From positions 746,642 to 810,641 of the forward strand of contig BCJJ01000011.1 in the NCBI GenBank assembly GCA_039545355.1: DNA of 64,000 nt, given 5' to 3'. A program made the translations under genes and the position numbers. Source of the DNA: Trichosporon coremiiforme (taxonomy: Eukaryota; Basidiomycota; Tremellomycetes; Trichosporonales; Trichosporonaceae). This document shows, piece after piece, positions 42,529-55,552 of the stretch. Under the pieces are notes generated by a model. That model made no database searches. It saw only the letters and a list, made by a program, of their open reading frames with translations, and was not told where the DNA came from. Position 1 is the first letter of the stretch. The number at the start of each line of letters is the position of its first letter.

Positions 42529-43711
42529 ATGCCGTCGGTGTCGTTCCTGCCGTTCCTGCAGACGGTACCATGGGGGACCCGATCTCTGACAGCTCTGGTG
42601 ATCCTCAGCAGTCTGTCGTATTTCGCCGCCGCACGATACGTGGCGAAAGAAGCCGCCGCCCCGCCCAGTCTCAGCGATATCCTGCCATGGGTGGTTCTGA
42701 CCCCCGCCGTGAGCTGGAAGTATCCTTGGACCCTCTTAACCGCCGGATTCGTCGAGATCACATGGATTGAGGTATGGCCGCGCCTGCCGGGCTTAACACT
42801 AACTGCAACAGCTCATCATTTCACTCGCGACGGTGCCCCTCGCATGCCGGTATCTGGAGCGTCTTTGGGGTTTGCCTGAACTCCTTCGGTTCACCTCGAT
42901 AGTCATTGTTGGCTCCAACGTCATTGCCTTTGGATTCTCCTGGATCGTTTATATCCTAACCCGATCAGAGATGGCCATGTTCGTCTCGTTTGGAGCTTGG
43001 CTGACGACAGATACGGTGTTCCTTACCATGGTCTTACGGGATTGCAGTCCGGCATTCTTGTTGCTTTCACTCAGATCATCCCCGAACATCAAATCCAGTT
43101 GTTCGGCGTCATCAAAGCTCGTGTTAAGGTGGGACGATCCCGTACGCACTCGCTAATGATCCATAGACGATCCCGGGTATCTTCCTGCTCATCTCCAACG
43201 TTCTGGTTATCGTCCTAGGGCCCTCTCCCTACATTCTGATTCAGTTTGGATTCTTCGTGGCTTGGATCTACCTGAGGTTTTACAAGTTGTCCGAGAATGG
43301 AGAGTACAGGGGGGACCGGAGCGAGACTTTTGCTTTCCAATACTGGTTGCCACCGCCTGTGCGGTACGTCCTTACCCATGAGGAGAGCTAATGGTATAGG
43401 CCCTATGCCTCTGTCGCTTTCAACCACATTTTCTCCCTTGCTGTTCGATTTAGACTGGTGCAACCATGGGACGATGCGCAAGTCAACGCGTACGCGGTTC
43501 TGCCCGGGCCCGGAGGAGCTCGCGCGGAAGCTGAGCGTCGACGGTAGGTGGCTGCCCAAAAGTGTCGCTGCTGACTCTATGCAGAGCTGTAGCCCTTCGA
43601 GCACTTGACGCGAGGCTGGCCACGACTTCCCCTGGTCCCTCGACACCGGCCGAGGCCAGTGCGAAGGTCATTTCTCCATCGATTGCGACTGACCAAGCAC
43701 CCACCTCGTGA
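42529..43711 (+). CDS. TMEM115/rhomboid-like Golgi membrane protein
   Basis: The six exons are 42529-42771, 42812-42978, 43011-43128, 43167-43363, 43400-43543 and 43585-43711, giving 331 residues. Five or six hydrophobic helices have the rhomboid-like layout of the TMEM115 (DUF1751) family: YPWTLLTAGFVEI, ACRYLERLWG, YGVPYHGLTGLQSGILVAFT, IPGIFLLISNVLVIVLG. The typical Ser-His catalytic pair of active rhomboid proteases is not apparent, as in other TMEM115 proteins. A hydrophilic cytoplasmic tail ends SPSIATDQAPTS. Human TMEM115 acts in Golgi retrograde transport with the COG complex; the same role is assumed here. The gene is divergent from the TBL1-like gene, with about 270 bp between starts. 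Confidence 0.88.
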
Positions 43712-43864
43712 TAGAAAACCTAGCCTGAATCAACTCTGTGATGTTTGGTGTGTACTGTATACTCAAGAGATCTGGCATATGCATTGGGTGCATAATCGTG
43801 ATGCGTGATGCGTTTTTGGATCAATACTAATGTCCTTGCATACATGAACAGTCGTCTAACAAAA

Positions 43865-46168
43865 CTAACACTTATCAATCAATCTGTTCTTCTGTGAAAG
43901 AGTCAGCGTTGACGAAGATCCAGACGACTCACCACCGGCTTGTAGCCTGCTTGCTTCCAAGTCGTAATGTTGGCATTGTTATAGATGTCCGCGTGGTCTG
44001 CGATGTACTTGGCAGTAGGGTGGTCTGCGGGGTCGCATCCGATCTTTCCCTCTTTACGCTGCCAGACGCGGACGTAGTCGACGAGCATATAGTTCGGGAA
44101 GTTCATGTGCGCCACATCAACTGCCTGGAAACCGTCGGACATGCCCAAGTTGAAGATCTAGGTGAGCACACCATCAACATCGTACGCTTACCATTGTCAT
44201 AGGTTCCTCGGGGATGAGGCGTTGGCCGATCTGGGTTTTGTCATTGGCGCGGACAGCTGATGGTCTGACAGTCCACGACTTCTTGCCGTTGGCCATCCAT
44301 GTGATGTGACCGCCGTTCTCCCGGTCATTAGGGTCTGCGAATACTTCAACGCCTATTTAATCAGCATATGTTGACTATGGCTGCGTGTTCAAGACATACC
44401 ATAGGTGTTGAAACGGGGCTCATCATACTCATAGTAGACATCACTGGGCACAGACGTCAAGCCCGAAACCGCCTGCTGCAGAGGACCACCAAGGTAGGGA
44501 TTCCATGCAGTTTCGCTCGGGCGATCAGGTCGGAAGTTGGCCTCGTCATTGTCGCGGAGGAGCTTCTCGACGTAAACATCGTTCGAAGGAACATCCTGGT
44601 CAGAGGTGTGGTTCTTGAATCGGTAGTAATCATCGAACGGGGCAACCTGGAATGACTGTGACATCGTACCCGTACCGGAGGCTGTCCAGATTTGCGCCTG
44701 AAACGCTCAGCGACGATTCTCCAGCTTGGGCTTACCTCAATGAGATCAACCTCAGGAGCACCGCGACCGACATCGTGGGAAGGGCCGGGATGATCTTCGC
44801 CCTTACAAGTGCAGCTGGAAAGGCGCTGACCGGGGAGGCTTAGGGAGTCAGGAAATGCAGCGTGCTATTACTTACGAGGAAAGCTGACCGTTCTCACCGC
44901 CACCAGTGTACGTGGCGGCCTGAGGGTCGGTGCCGTTGGGCCACACTTGGGCCCACAACGTCCCGACATCACAGCTGTCGTAGGTGTATGGCCAAAGGCC
45001 ATCCGTCGTTCCTCCGTAGCCAGGACGGCCGAGGTTACCCATAGTCCAGACACCAGGCCAGAAACCTCCAACCTTGGAAGTCCCTGGCAGGACGACAGCC
45101 ACCTCCATGTAGTAACTCCACTGGAAACACAACTTGTTCCAGGACTGCAGCATGCCCGAACGGAAGTTCAGATCATGGGTCCTCTCCTGCAACAGGGTGA
45201 TCTTGAGGTGCCCATTCTCGGTGGTGATCATCTCGGGGTCGTACCATTCGAGGTCCCTGGTACGGTCAGTTCCGCTGAAAGCCGCAATCTTACCCAGTTG
45301 GCCAATAGTGAAAGTCACTACATTGTCAGCGTGCGAAGCGGAGCGAAGGTTGTACTTACACCGCCTCCCAGAAGGGGTCATCGCCGTGGTAGAACGTCCT
45401 GCCAGGCTTTTCAAACTCATCAGAAAAGACGAGCGTGTACTCGTGACCATCGTATCCTATCCTAATGTCGTTCTTCACATCGTCGGGGGTATCATCGTCG
45501 ATCATCTTGGGGAAGTTCTCGATGAGAGGGACCTGACCGGAGGCATTCACCCCTCCAAGGTTGAACGCCCCGTTCTTGGCTTGCTGCTTGTCTGTGAATG
45601 CAGTGATGATCGGGTATCCCGCGAACAGCGTGATCAGACAGAGCAGGAGGAGCAGCAGGCATCCGATGTTCGCGAGGCCACGGACAGTGAAGATCGAGCC
45701 GGCCTGTGAGTCAGTCGAGCTGCTAGAGAGATATCAGACGAACCTTGCGATCGCGCTTTGGGTCGGGGTTGTGCAAATAGTCGTCTGCTTCCGGGTCGTT
45801 CCAACCCCAGCCCGCCCCAGAGATAGCAGACATGGGTCGACTGTCATAGCTTGCAGTGGAGTACGGCACGGAAAGGCGAGTACCAGCTGTCATTGAGGAG
45901 AGGCGTGTGCCGGCAGTCATGCCGGACATTCGAGATCCTGACGACTGGGCAGAAAGCCTGTAAAGTGATCGAGGCTCGTGCAAGTCGTCGCCGAGAAGAG
46001 ATGCTGTCGATGGCACCTGGTTGGCAGAAGCAGTCGGACCGTACCGCTGTTGAAGGGATGGCTGGTAATGTCAGACCCAGGCGTTGTCCGGTATTGGGAG
46101 CGATGAGAACATACCTGGGAGTAGTCCACGGGCTGCCGCGGCGACTGAGGGGGAGTCGGGACCGGCAT
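43865..46168 (-). CDS. KRE6: KRE6/SKN1-type beta-1,6-glucan synthesis protein (GH16)
   Basis: The ten exons are 46115-46168, 45744-46061, 45360-45703, 45294-45317, 44876-45256, 44736-44838, 44400-44697, 44192-44352, 43933-44157 and 43865-43891, giving 644 residues. It is a type II membrane protein: a cytoplasmic Ser-rich N-terminus, one helix near residues 136-158 ([18 protein letters not shown]), then a lumenal GH16-like domain. The ExDxxE signature is APEVDLIE (E403, D405, E408). Other family blocks are [37 protein letters not shown] and [21 protein letters not shown]. Exon 4 is just 24 nt (FHYWPT). Kre6/Skn1 proteins act in the ER/Golgi to build cell-wall beta-1,6-glucan. KRE6 and SKN1 cannot be separated by sequence here. 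All joins keep frame. Confidence 0.92.
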
Positions 46169-48481
46169 GCTGATGCTTGGGAAAAGCGGAGACAGAGAAG
46201 CGTTGGTGTATGCAGCCCAGACAGATATTGTTGGGGTCACTGTTAGCAAGTCGATAGAGGGTTGCGCTGTGGGCTCGGGCAGGACGGAGAGCGTCGACTC
46301 TGTGTTGCTGAGGGCCGCAGATCGGACGTAGTTACAAGGGCGGCGTTGCGTTGTTGTTTGCTGAGCTCAGAGGACGTGTGACAGACAAGTGGGTGGTCGT
46401 GAGGATAGACAGGCGAAGGGTGGGCGATGCGGCGAACTATGTGTCAACGATGGGAAGGAGAGTAATGGTACAGCAGAGGTGTGACTGTTGGGTACTGGTC
46501 ACAGACAGCTGCGAGGGTTTGTGCAGGTGTTGTGTGTGGATGACCAACACGGGTTTAGCTGTAAGGTGGGTGGGAGGCGAAAAGCGGCGTGTCGGCGGCG
46601 GCAACAGGGAAGCGAGAGCGAGAGAGAGAGACGCTGAGTGAGCCAGGGTAGGTGATTGAATTGCGCAACGAACAACAACATGCGATACTGGAAGGCTGCT
46701 CGCAGACTCGCCAGCGCGCCAGCGTGTTCACGACGGAGCCGGAGAGCGAGAGAGAGGAGGGCAGGGAGGGGGCGGCGGGGCGGCGAGGCAGTGAGGCAGC
46801 GCAAAAGTCAAAGCTCAAGCGCATGCAGCTCTGGAGCATGCATCAGCTAGCAGGAAAGAGAGAATGCTGGTAGCGCTGGTGTTGTTGGGCGTGCAGGGGG
46901 CTGAGGGCGGGGCAGCTGAGAGGACACGGACCCGATTCCAAGGACGCCCTGCTGGCCGGCTGCTGGCATGCAGGCCCTGCTGTGGACGGCCAACGGTCAA
47001 GCCACCGCACAACTGGCGAGGGTGGGCTAGCGAGCTGAGGGCGTGAGGAGCTGAAGACTGAAGGCTAAGGGGGAACGCTAGGGCGTAGGGCACAGTCTTG
47101 CCATGCATCCTCGTATCCTTGCGTCCTGGGCCCTGGGATCCTTGTACTGCCTTGTTCTGTCCTATGTTTTGACGTTCTTTGGTCACACCACAGTACGCCA
47201 GTACCCCAGGGGCCAGAGGGCCTGTACCGCCAATGGTCTGTACTTCCGTTGTCAGTGCCAGGCTAGTGGCCTGCACCAGCGATAGGCACTGGGCGCAAGC
47301 CCACTGCCGACTGCAAACTGTCCAAACATCCTTTCGACCGCTGGGCACCTGAGATCCTGTGCCGTGCCTGGGAATTAGCAGTTGTCCTGAGGGAACCCAC
47401 CCCCGGCCCTTATTTCGTCCGTCTCGGAACCCTGAGCTCCAGGGCTCAGGAACGAAACTCCCAGCACCGGAGTGTACAGCATCTGGCGGGGCTAGATGGA
47501 CGTGGGTTGCATCGTTTCCTTCATCCCTCGATTTCTTCGTAAACCACCGTTGGCCGCTAGGCGTATGGGCATACTACTGTCTGCCGACCGTCCCGGCATA
47601 CCCCGTACCTGCAGGTCAAACAACGCGACGCGTCCACCGCTCGTACATCAATGGATCAATGTACTGCATTTCAATGCACCTCTCCGGCCTCACCGGCACG
47701 ATGGCACCAGTCCACTAGTCAGCAGCTAGGTGCAACTCGCAGCTTGTCAGATAGCTCGACAACACACTCAATCACGGGGGTGATGCGGAGCGACGCGTGT
47801 ACATCTACGCAGCCGCACTGCCCGGCGTACACGACTGCGATCGTTACCTCGTCACACTCCACTCGGCCGGTGGCGGGTAATGTCCAAGTCCTTGCGTATG
47901 GTTAAAAGCCGCCTGTAGAAGCTGGCATGGCATGTGCATCGTCTATGAGCACAATAGTAATTACTACAAGGGCGTTCTGGTGTCTGAGAAACCAGTACTG
48001 TGCTTGCAAGCCCCTAGAGCCGCTCGGCACTCTTTGCACGCGACCTATGTAACGGGCATTCTGGCAACTGTGGGGGTAGGGCATCAGTTCGGAGCGTGGA
48101 CCAGTCAGTCTAGAAGCCATTTGCTCCCAGAGATAAGCCACATGCCAAGCTACGACCCCAACTCAAGAAGCCGGTTTTAGTAAAGTTAAGGTCTGGACCT
48201 GGGACCGATCGAACCAAGAGGTCGTTATGTTTACTCCTACATCTCCGCAGCACTCGGCAGTCCTGATCAGGGGCTGTCACCGCACACGTGAGAATCATGC
48301 GAATTCCTGGCAAGGCTTTCGATAACGATTGTCCCGCTCGGGTCTGCAATCCACGCGGGAAATGGCGTGGATGGCTTGGCTTCCGGCACGTGATTGCGCC
48401 GCGCGTTCATCAGCGTCATGAATCATCGTTGACACCTTACCTGCGTCAGCTCACACAGCTCATCATCGACGAGGTATCGAC
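46169..48481. other. Long divergent intergenic region, no gene seen
   Basis: This 2.3-kb region separates the starts of KRE6 and RPN6. It holds a purine-rich stretch (about 46605-46800) that is CT-rich on the KRE6 strand. No frame shows family features or a CAAX-ending pheromone precursor that I could find by eye. Confidence 0.45.
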
Positions 48482-50160
48482 ATGACCACAGGACTTGCAA
48501 GCACCGACAACTCATTAGAGGCCGATCTGGAGCGCGCTGAACTGCTCCAAAAGAAGGATGTTGCTGGGGCCGAGGAGGGCTATCGCGCGGTCCTGAACCG
48601 CAAGGCTGGTGAGTCCCTTGTAATGCCCTCCTTGCTGAACATTCAGAGAATGAGGCGGAGCTCAAATGCCAAGAGACGGCCCTTTTGAAACTCGGAGCTT
48701 TGTACCGGGACAACAGGTGAGTTTCTGACTGAGGGGAGGCTGCGCAGGGCTGACGGACAACAGCAAAACTGAGCAGCTGGCGAACCTGGTGAAGGAGTCG
48801 CGCGCGTTCATGTCGCAGATCGCGAAAGCTAAGACGGCCAAGCTGAGTGGGTGTTTTCTGGGGGGCGTGTTGTAAGGTGGTCTTGGCTGATCGTTGCTCA
48901 GTCAGGTCCCTGATCGATTTCTTTCCTTCCTCGGCGCGTGAACTGCAGATGAAGGTCACGAAGGAGAATATCGACTGGGCTCGAAGTGAAAAGCGAGTCT
49001 TCCTTCGCCAGAGCTTGGAGATCAAGCTCATCGCACTGTAAGTACTGCACGGTGCGAATTACACGCTTACTTTCTAGCCACATCGACGCACAGAACTACC
49101 GCGAGGCTCTGAGTATGACGGAGGAGTTGCTCAGGGAACTGAAGCAGCTGGACGACAAGATTATCCTGACGGAGGTGTTCTTGCTGGAGTCTCGTGCTGC
49201 TCACGCCATCCAGAACCTTCCTCGTGCAAAGGTGTGTGGCTGTTTGGACTTACGCTGACTCGAGGCGGCGCTCACTTCGGCCCGTACTACCGCAAATTCG
49301 ATCTACTGCCCGCCCATCTTGCAGGCGCAGCTGGATCTCCAGGCTGGTGCATTGAACGCCGATGACAAGGACTATAAGACTGCATACTCTTACTTCTTTG
49401 AAGCCTTTGAAGGCTTCACCCAGGTGGACGAAAACGACCCTAGAGCTTTGAGTTCTCTGAAGTACATGCTCCTCTGCAAAATCATGATGGGATCTGTGAG
49501 TGCCATCGCTGCCGCTTTTACTGATCGTTCGACAGCCCGATGACGTCAATGCCTTACTGTCGATGAAGTCGGCTTCGCGCTTTTCCGGCAAGGACCTGGA
49601 GGCCATGAAGGCCACTGCCGAGGCCCAAAAGGAGCGCAGCCTCGAGTTATTCAAGAGCACTTTGAAGGAGTACCAGGATCGTGCGTGTGAGCTTGTTTTC
49701 AATATTGACACAACAGAGTTGCAGAAGGACCCTCTCATCCGCACCCATCTTTCAGCGCTGTATGATACGCTCCTAGAGCAGAATCTGCTCCGCGTGATTG
49801 AGCCGTATTCGGCCGTAGAGCTGTCGTGGATCTCACATGAGGTCGGACAGGGTCGCGACGTCGTTGAGGAGAAGTAAGTATGCTGTCATGGAGTTATATT
49901 CTGACGCCCAGACTCAGCCAAATGATCTTGGACCAGGTCTTCTTTGGAGTGCTCAACGAGAAGGACGGTACACTGGAGGTCTTCGATGGTCTTCCTGAAG
50001 AGGTAAGAGCTGTGTTGCGAAGTCGCTAATCTCCGCAGGGGTTGCTCTCCGGAGCTCTGGACACGATGAAGCAGATGGGAGGAGTTATCCAGGCTCTTTA
50101 TGACAAGGTTAGTGCCATGAGCGCAGCAGGTACTGATAAAAGGCTACGAGTTTGTCTTAG
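48482..50160 (+). CDS. RPN6: 26S proteasome regulatory subunit RPN6 (PSMD11)
   Basis: The ten exons are 48482-48608, 48647-48716, 48764-48846, 48902-49037, 49078-49231, 49265-49495, 49536-49873, 49912-50002, 50039-50107 and 50143-50160, giving 438 residues, the usual length for this subunit. TPR-like helices ([60 protein letters not shown]) lead into the PCI domain ([24 protein letters not shown] block, here [20 protein letters not shown], then [20 protein letters not shown]). Rpn6 clamps the lid to the base and core of the proteasome. The last exon is 18 nt and encodes ATSLS plus the stop. Its use gives the expected C-terminal helix end after ALYDK. ATG 48482 starts a Met-Thr N-terminus with the conserved [10 protein letters not shown] helix shortly after. 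Confidence 0.94.
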
Positions 50161-50589
50161 AGAAGTGAATAGACCAATAGCTGTATGCAGTTGTTTTCAG
50201 ACGAGCCATTTCCAAGAGCAGCTGGCCGACGAGTCAACTTCAGTGGCACTGGAAAGTGAGCTGTCACGAGCTGGGAACTCTGGTAGGTACGGTGTCATGA
50301 AAGGTGACATTGTAGGAGTTCATTCCAGCTGGCCAGGTTGCGGAGCCGTACGAATCGACCCAATGAGACGTTATCGAGAGTGAGGGGTGGTGCATGCCAT
50401 GATCGGGGTATGCGATAATTGACTCCGCCCATGATCGACCTGGCGCGGACTCAGCTACCACTGTGCAACGTCACGCGTCCTTCCAGTCGTGCACTGTTCG
50501 CCACCCAATCGCGCACTCAACATCGTACGGGCTCGCTACTTATTCTCTACTTCGTCGGCCCCCAACGCTTTTACCATCCGGGGGACAAT
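50161..50589. other. Intergenic, no gene seen
   Basis: This lies between RPN6 and ATG7, both on the plus strand, and should contain the RPN6 3' end and the ATG7 promoter. Nothing else was recognised. Confidence 0.45.
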
Positions 50590-52977
50590 ATGGCTCCACT
50601 CCAGTTCCAACCTTATGTCTCTCAGCCGACACCAGAGTTTTGGTCCGCGGTGACTTCGTTGAAGCTTGACAAGCTCAAGCTTGATGACTCATCACTGGCC
50701 ATCCACGCTTGGGTAGAAGAGGGTCGAAGTATTCCTGATCTTAACAAGTTCACTGGTATCAAGGAAGGAAAGAGTGTAGGCGTCGATGGCAGTGTAGTCC
50801 TCTCTGCCACCGCGTTTGATCTTCCCAATGAACGGTGAGCGCATCCTGTCGTCCGGCACGCCGTGTAGAGGCTTGGTTAACGCCAGTATGTCCTCTCAAG
50901 GCTTTCATCTCCATGGTACATTCAAAAACTACAACACTATCGAGGAGTTCAAATCTCCTGAGGCGAAGAAAGCCGTCTTTGACAAGGTGGCAGATGAAGT
51001 GAGTGGCGTCCACTCGTTTCCAGCCCCTCACAGAGCAGATTCTCGCTTCTTTCCACTCCGAGGAGCCGTCCTTCAATTCCTTTCTGCTTCTGACCTTCGC
51101 GGACTTAAAGAAGTACACTTTCCATTACTGGTTCGCTTTCCCAGCTGTTGTCTCGAAACCAGGCTGGCAAGTAGAAGGGCCTTTCGGCAGTGTCCCGGAT
51201 ATCGTGAGTTCTCCACGGGCCATTGCTAATCTGTACAGGAAACAGAGGAAATGCGAGACCTGGGCGAAAAGCTTGATAACAGAACTGCCCAGGTAGCGTT
51301 TCTGGTCAAGGGTCCTGTTGGGCAACGCGTCGCAGGCCCAGTGACGTCTGCGCGCTCCTTCTTCGATGGTGTACCCGCAACAGAGGTGTGTCTCTCCAAA
51401 AGAACGGGTAAGGCTCACTGTGGCAGAGAATCCTGGCTTTCCACGATCCTTCATCGCTTCCGGAAAATCCTGGCTGGGTAGTGCGAAGCGTTCTTTATTA
51501 CCTGCACAATCGTCACGATATCCAAAACCTCAGACTTGTCGGCTTGAGACAGGGCTCTGATAGCCGTGCCGCCCAGATATTCACTGGACCTACCGTGATC
51601 CCAAACAATCACCGACCCCAGGTTACTGGCTGGGAACGAGACGGAACGGGTAGATTGGCAAGCCGGATAGCTAATCTGGGTCCCATGCTGGATCCTAGTC
51701 GGTGCGTGGTATCGTGATTTAGCCGCTCATCGCCAGGTTAGCCGACCAAGCTGTCGATCTGAACTTGAAGTTGATGCGATGGCGCATTATGCCTGAGCTC
51801 GACCTTGAGAAAATTGCTTCCTCCAAATGCCTGCTGCTCGGGGCAGGCACTCTTGGCTGCTATGTCGCCCGATCCTTGATGGTAGGTGATCGGTTCTGCA
51901 ACTTCGGTTCTGCAATTCTGACGCAAAGGGCTGGGGTGTGAGGACCATCACCTTTGTCGATTCCTCTCGCGTGTCGTTCTCGAATCCTGTGAGGCAACCA
52001 CTTTTCGAGTTCGAGGACAGTCTAAACGGCGGCAAACCGAAAGCAGAGGCAGCCGCCACGAGGCTGAAGGGGATTTTGCCATCCATTGTACGTACGCTGT
52101 GGAATTACTCGCTTACCACTACAGACGGCAACCGGGCATGACCTGTTGATCCCCATGCCTGGACACCCCATCGGTGCTGGTGCTGAGCAGTCAACCCAGG
52201 AGACGATAGCCCGTCTTGAGAGGCTCATCCAAGACCACGATGCTGTCTTCCTTCTCATGGACTCGCGAGAGTCGAGATGGTTGCCGTCTGTGATTGGAGC
52301 TGCACAAGGTAAATTGGTTGTAAACGCGGCGCTCGGGTTTGACAGCTACCTGGTGATGCGTCATGGAGTTCCATCGGCCACGGGAGCACGCCTTGGTTGC
52401 TACTTCTGCAACGACATCGTTGCACCCACGGATGTGAGTTGTTCAGCATACCCTGCTGACGCTAGTCTTTAACCGACAGAACCCTTGACCAGATGTGCAC
52501 CGTGACTCGGCCAGGTGTGGCTCCTATCGCTGCGGCGTCCGCGGTTGAGATGTTTGTGTCCATTACGCAACATCCCCTAGAGTAGGTACAAATGTCTGCT
52601 CTCTCTAACGGAGTCAGTGTCAACGCCCCCGCAGAACGTCCCGCCGTTAAAGACCCTCCGTCGACTCCAGGCTCTCCTCTGGGACCCCTACCGCACCAAA
52701 TACGAGGCTCTCTGGGCCAGTGGAACAACAGTCTGGTCGAGGGTGCAGCTTACAACAAATGCACAGCGTGCAGTGATATCGTGAGTGCATTGAATGACAC
52801 AGCTGACGTCAGATTTTGAAGGCGTACGCTGATCAAGGGATGTCGTTCCTCCTTCGCGCTTTCAACGAGTCTGGCTTTTTGGAAAGTGTGACAGGGCTGG
52901 ACAAGCTCTACGCCGAAGCTGAGGCAGCTCTGGACAGCGTTGACTGGGAGGAGGGCAGTGAGGAGGATGACTTTTGA
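50590..52977 (+). CDS. ATG7: ATG7, E1-like activating enzyme of autophagy
   Basis: The eleven exons are 50590-50834, 50887-50998, 51039-51203, 51239-51385, 51427-51701, 51737-51881, 51929-52087, 52125-52433, 52466-52581, 52618-52780 and 52813-52977, giving 666 residues. Atg7 activates Atg8 and Atg12 by adenylation and thioester formation. The N-terminal domain ([44 protein letters not shown]) is followed by the E1-like domain with [15 protein letters not shown] for ATP (about residue 349), [17 protein letters not shown], and the catalytic cysteine C530 in [11 protein letters not shown]. The C-terminus ends [11 protein letters not shown], with the acidic tail that binds Atg8/Atg3. Exon 3 begins after a GAGCAG acceptor so that ADE joins [10 protein letters not shown] in frame. 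Confidence 0.94.
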
Positions 52978-53245
52978 GTAACAGGTGCTCATAGCCATGG
53001 ACACCTATGGGCATGTGGTAGTTGATCCGACAGTGTAAATTCATTCATGTATGAACAGCTCGTTTACAAACATCTAGGATCTCTGTCGCGCAGGATGGAG
53101 GAGTTCGCCGTTCCCAGTTGCAGGAATGTCCACGTGACTTTGTTTATTCGACCAGAAAATGCTCCCGTCAGCCGTCAGCTCATCTCGTTAGATGTAAACA
53201 AACGTTTCGCGTGCAACTCCGTCACAACAACCTACCCTGACCAGG

Positions 53246-55552
53246 ATGGAGTCTCGCCACCGACCTCTGACAAGCGACGGTCCAGCAGGAAATTCAGCAC
53301 ATTCAGCATCTTTGATGACAGCGCCGTCATCTGCGATGAAGCGGCCGGCGTCCCGGGCCCTGGGTTCGCGTTCGTCACTCGCCTATGGTGCTACGAGCGG
53401 ACATCGGATATCGTTGGCGGGGAATGGGGCCTCGGTGTCCACTTCAGCTGCGGGTTCGAGCTCAGGTGCAGACAGAGGCGCTTCTAAGCGACGAAGCCTG
53501 CTACATGGCCGCCCTACTGCTGAGCCGCTCAGCGGGGGTCGAGCCGATGGAGGGCTGTATGGGCGAACGCCACAGACGATGCGGAATATGAGGTGGGTGC
53601 TACGAAATACAAGCACTAACACCTGCTCTAGGCGGCCTTCCGTTGCTCAATCTTCCGGCCGTTCATCAATCATGCCCGGATACGGCAGCTCTTCTAAAGA
53701 CACGCGACCCGTTCGCGATCGCGCTTTTCAAAGCGAATGCCAGAGGAACATCGAAGACTTCCTAGCTCAACGTGGAGTGCAACTAGCCCTGAGCCCCAAG
53801 TGGCTTGTATCTCCTACGCAGCGCGACTTCCAGACTCTTTTTCGGTATTTGGCGGAGGAGCTCATGGGCACTGGATACCCGTGGAGTAAAAAGGTGGAAG
53901 ACGATTTTATCGCCATTCTTCGAGACTTGAAGTATCCTGCCATGGATGGGATAGGGAAGACAGCCCTAACTGCGCCTGGAGGCTCAAACTGGCCGCATGT
54001 TTTGGCAATGCTGAATTGGCTCGTCGAACTGTGCAAGGTGAGTTGGTATAGTGGCAACGTCTTGAATCTAACGGGCAGGCTCAGGATAATTGGCGGCACG
54101 ATGAAATCGTCTCCGATCCGCTCCTCTGTGCGCCAAACTCCCTGCCGGTCAATCACCCTCAGATCGAGGAGCGTCTGTTATGGCACTTCACGTCAAACAT
54201 GTACTACGACTGGTTTCACAATGGCACAGGCCACTTCCCCGAGGCCGAGCGCGAACTGGAAGAAGGATACGGTGAGCTTAGCTACGCATCCGCCCCTGAC
54301 CTCAGAGCGCATCTCGGCTGCCACGGTGGCAGAGTGCGAGCGTTTGGAGGTTGAAGCGAAACAAAAGGATGAGGAACTGCGGCAGCTACAAGCGCAAGAG
54401 GTTCGTGGCTTTGGAAAGAGATACTGAGCTGATGTCAAGCCCCCTCTGAAGCAGGTGGACGAAGAATACAATCAGCTGCTCGGTGATCGGGGGAAATTCA
54501 TCGACTTCATCAACATCCAACGCGGCAAGGCTGAGAAGATGAGACACGGAATCTCAGCCATGAAGTCTGCCATAATGGAGCACTGTAAGTTAGGACACCG
54601 CGTACCACGCTGATCCGTTAGCTCAAAGTATCGCCATTGCCGAGAACGACCTGACAGAGATCGAGGCTGCTGTGGCAGCGCAAAATCTCAGTGCCGACGA
54701 GGTTAGTCGCATGAACCATGAACGAGATACCCTGTCGCGTACTCTCGAGGAGCTTCGCGGCAAATTCCAGCAAGCACGAAAGCAATGTCTGCATCAAGAG
54801 ATGGAGGTCACGGATACGATGGACCGCTTGAGCGACTTGCAGCAGATCTATGCGTCTCTCGGTCACCAGATCGGGTGCTTGGGGCCTTCCTGCAAAGCAC
54901 GCTTCCTCCCGAAAGACGGAGGCGTTGACTGCTCCCTGGACGTGGAGCTTGGTTCCGGTGACTTGGCCAAGATGAGTCTCGTCGGCCAGTCCTGGAACCA
55001 GAACATTCGCCCGGCCCTTCAGAGCTACGGCGACGATATCCACAAGGAGGCTAGGAGATTGCAAGATGAATCGATCGCCTTGGAGGATATGCAGGACCGG
55101 ATCGCTCAAGAAGTCGAGCAGCAACGGGCGGAAGTCGAGACGCGCGATATGCGGCTGAAGCTGATTCAGGATCAAATTGACGAAGCGAAGAATGTAAGTT
55201 TGAAGAACAGTCTTGCGGTGGGCCTGACAGCATAGCAACTTCAGACAGCGATGACCACCGTTTCGCAGACAGTCTCGCGCCTGGAAGGAGAGGTTACAGC
55301 AGTGTCCACCAGGACACAACAAAACGTCCTGACCACTCAGTCCACACTGGAGAGCACAAGGATTGCGTGAGTTCCATGCGCTTGAGGAGCATGCTGACAT
55401 GCATTAGTTACAAGGAGCTCCGGCACAAAACTCAGCTCCTTCAGGCTGGGGTTTTAAAGGAGCTGATGGGTCACATGGACTGCATCGTCAAAGCTCAAGA
55501 ACATACGGCTGGCAGCCTTAGGGCTCTGAGGAGCTTTGCGGAGGGACGGTAG
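53246..55552 (+). CDS. NDC80: NDC80/HEC1 kinetochore protein
   Basis: The eight exons are 53246-53592, 53632-54037, 54079-54271, 54306-54400, 54455-54584, 54622-55193, 55245-55366 and 55408-55552, giving 669 residues. Ndc80 is the microtubule-binding arm of the outer kinetochore complex with Nuf2, Spc24 and Spc25. A Ser/Arg/Gly-rich tail (about 120 residues) precedes the calponin-homology domain (NIEDFLAQRGVQLALSPKWL, TQRDFQTLFRYLAEEL, KVEDDFIAILRDLKYP, GGSNWPHVLAMLNWLVELCK). A long coiled coil follows to the end, with an interruption near IGCLGPSCKARFLP. Intron 1 is 39 nt, a multiple of three without a stop, so a retained-intron form would add 13 residues in the flexible tail. Domain order and length fit the family. 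Confidence 0.94.

Noticed and set aside
46169..48481. Pheromone precursor (CAAX-ending small ORF) near the homeodomain gene
   Set aside because: Scanning by eye found no small ORF with a farnesylation-type end in this or other intergenic regions. A systematic search for short frames ending Cys-aliphatic-aliphatic-X would decide.
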